DNA from: Stenotrophomonas sp. UBA2302
GTDB lineage: Bacteria; Pseudomonadota; Gammaproteobacteria; Xanthomonadales; Xanthomonadaceae
NCBI GenBank assembly: GCA_002345545.1
Contig: DDVW01000039.1
Span: 1 to 24,878, forward strand
Direction of reading: 5' to 3'
Length of the DNA: 24,878 bases
The position numbers and the translations under genes were made by a program. Positions 23,350 through 24,878 of the stretch are shown here, piece by piece. How positions within the stretch are numbered: the stretch's first letter is position 1; the number at the start of each line of letters is the position of its first letter. The notes below the pieces were generated by a model. It worked only from the letters and a program-made list of their open reading frames with translations. It ran no database searches and had not been told where the DNA came from.

Positions 23350-23372
23350 GTTGCGCTTCACTCGCGCCTGCT

Positions 23373-24878
23373 TTAATCGCGCTTCCGGCTTTCCAGCAGG
23401 TCCAGATTGCGGATCAGCTTGCGCGCGAGCTCGTCGGAGATCTGCCCGCGCCGGGTCAGCCGGAACAGCTCCTCGCGCTCGGCACTGAGCCCGGCCGCAC
23501 GCAGGCTGCGATAGACCTGCTCCATGCGCCTGAATTTTTCCGGGTCGCCATCCGGCCCCTGGCCCTTTTCCAGATTGCGCCGGTACAGCAGGCTCACCCG
23601 CGCCGCGGCATCGTTGTAGAGCTGCACACTGGTCACCGGCTGGCCTTCCACCAGTTGCTGGCGTGCCTTTTCCACCGCCGCCAGCGCGCTCTTGGACGAC
23701 AGCTTGCGTGCCAGCTCCTCCTCGCGCCGGCCGCTGTCATCGCGCGGCAGCTCCAGCCCCCGCAGCAGGCGTGGCAGCATCAGGCTGGCGCTGACCAGCG
23801 ATACCAGGATCACCGCCGCGGCCAAGAAGATCACCAGATCACGAGCCGGAAACGCATCCCCCCCCGGCACCATCAGTGGCAGCGTCAGCACGCCGGCCAG
23901 GGTGATGGCACCGCGCACGCCGGCCACCGACATCGCCAGCACCACGCGTGTCGGCATGCGTGGACCCTGCTCGCCGCGCCAGCGGGCCTTGAGCAGGTTC
24001 CAGCGCAGCGACAGCCACACCCACGCCAGCCGCAATACCACCAGCGTGGCGTTGATCGCCAGCACATATACCAGCAGCCACCACGGATGGTGATGGCCGC
24101 TGCGCTGCATGCTGTCCACCGCGCGCTCGACGATGCCCGGCAGCTGTTCGCCCAGCAGCACGAAGATGATGCCGTTGAAGCTGAACTGCACCGTGTTCCA
24201 CACCGCCGTACGCTGCACACGCATGCTGCCGGTGATGCGACCGCTCAGCTCAACATAGCTCATGGTGATGCCCGCCGCCACCGCCGCGAGGATGCCCGAA
24301 GCGTTGAATTCCTCGGCCAGCAGATAGGCGGCGAACGGGATCAGCAGGTTGACCAGCAGGGCCGTGCCCGGTTCCTCGCCGAAGCTGCGCCACAGCCACC
24401 GCTGGAATGTGGACACGCCCCAGGTCACCGCCACGCCGATCGCCAGCCCTGCGATCGCCAGCCATAAAAAACTCAGTGAAGCCTGTGCCAGCGAGAATGT
24501 GCCGGTCATCACCGCCGCCACCGCGAAGCTGAAACACACCAGGCCCGAGGCGTCGTTCAACAGCGACTCGCCCTCGAGGATGTGCATCAGTCGCTTGGGC
24601 ATCGGCACGCGCGAGGCGATCGCCCCGACCGCCACCGGATCGGTCGGCGAGATGATCGCCGCCAGCGCGAACGCCACCGCCAGCGGCATCGACGGGATCA
24701 TCCAGTGGATCAGCAGCCCGGCCCCGACCACGGTGAACACCACCAGGCCGAAGGCCAGCTCCAGGATCGCGCCCTTGTCACGGAACAGGCCCTGCTTGGG
24801 GATGCGCCAGCCATCCAGGAACAGCAGTGGCGGCAGGAACAGCAGGAAAAACATGTCCGGGTCCAGCGCGTGGCCGCG
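23373..24878 (-). CDS. CPA1-family Na+/H+ antiporter, 5' end outside window
   Basis: 501 codons before the stop are in the window; the frame is open to the right edge (RGHALDPD before MFFLLFLPPLLFLDGW), so the first membrane helix or two are missing. A Met at 24854 is internal. About ten more membrane segments are visible. The ion-binding region SPTDPVAVGAIASRVP, the following LEGESLLNDASGLVCF and a late GVRGAITLAGVLTLP are hallmarks of the NhaP/YjcE type of monovalent cation/proton antiporters (CPA1). The C-terminal 120 or so residues are a charged cytoplasmic tail with long helices (EELARKLSSKSALAAVEKARQQL), probably regulatory. It exchanges Na+ (or K+) for H+ across the inner membrane. It is convergent with the DUF3297 gene. 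Confidence 0.9.
   Translation of the reverse strand, partial: RGHALDPDMFFLLFLPPLLFLDGWRIPKQGLFRDKGAILELAFGLVVFTVVGAGLLIHWMIPSMPLAVAFALAAIISPTDPVAVGAIASRVPMPKRLMHILEGESLLNDASGLVCFSFAVAAVMTGTFSLAQASLSFLWLAIAGLAIGVAVTWGVSTFQRWLWRSFGEEPGTALLVNLLIPFAAYLLAEEFNASGILAAVAAGITMSYVELSGRITGSMRVQRTAVWNTVQFSFNGIIFVLLGEQLPGIVERAVDSMQRSGHHHPWWLLVYVLAINATLVVLRLAWVWLSLRWNLLKARWRGEQGPRMPTRVVLAMSVAGVRGAITLAGVLTLPLMVPGGDAFPARDLVIFLAAAVILVSLVSASLMLPRLLRGLELPRDDSGRREEELARKLSSKSALAAVEKARQQLVEGQPVTSVQLYNDAAARVSLLYRRNLEKGQGPDGDPEKFRRMEQVYRSLRAAGLSAEREELFRLTRRGQISDELARKLIRNLDLLESRKRD

Overview
The window is GC-rich, densely coded chromosomal DNA from a gammaproteobacterium, almost certainly a member of the Xanthomonadaceae and most likely Stenotrophomonas or a close relative. 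The evidence is the pyruvate dehydrogenase layout (aceF, a small exported protein, then an lpdA with its own lipoyl domain), the combination of small families common in this group (DUF3247, DUF3016, DUF3297, DUF1415), a YajQ protein and the codon usage. The genus call is inference. There are no rRNA or tRNA genes, phage genes, insertion sequences or CRISPR arrays. No gene-free stretch clearly exceeds 300 bases; the longest is about 293 bases (12671-12963).

Layout. 1-2351 (minus) is the pyruvate dehydrogenase operon aceF - exported protein - lpdA (cut by the left edge). 2523-3104 (minus) is a family 6-like uracil/hypoxanthine-DNA glycosylase, divergent from an OmpW-type outer-membrane barrel (3289-3927) that ends in a strong terminator. 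4030-4788 (minus) is a YiiX/YebB-like permuted NlpC/P60 hydrolase, downstream of the methionine importer metN-metI-metQ (7477-4911, minus). A DMT/EamA exporter (minus) diverges from yajQ-DUF1415 (plus). 9861-12320 (minus) is rsmC-rsuA-HAD: two 16S rRNA modification enzymes and a phosphatase gene broken by an apparent one-base deletion. DUF3247 and an orphan PAS-PAS histidine kinase follow (minus), then a DUF3016 exported protein (plus).

15419-18388 is a D-alanine/L-alanine catabolic module: dadA-dadX (minus), divergent from an Lrp-type regulator (plus), with a shared A/T-rich control region. A proline-rich exported protein, msrB, and the flagellar stator pair motA-motB follow. motA has a good match to a sigma-28 (FliA) promoter 30 bases before its start. 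The right end carries a small charged protein, a DUF4031 gene, an inverted REP pair (BIME-like) between convergent genes, a DUF6630 gene, a DUF3297 gene and a CPA1 Na+/H+ antiporter cut by the right edge.

I see no obviously new multi-gene system. The most useful observations are regulatory or structural: the FliA promoter of motAB, the shared Lrp-like site, abutting palindromes upstream of aceF, a recurring -10/initial-transcript signature, the BIME-like repeat, a secreted protein embedded in the PDH operon, and the frameshifted HAD gene.
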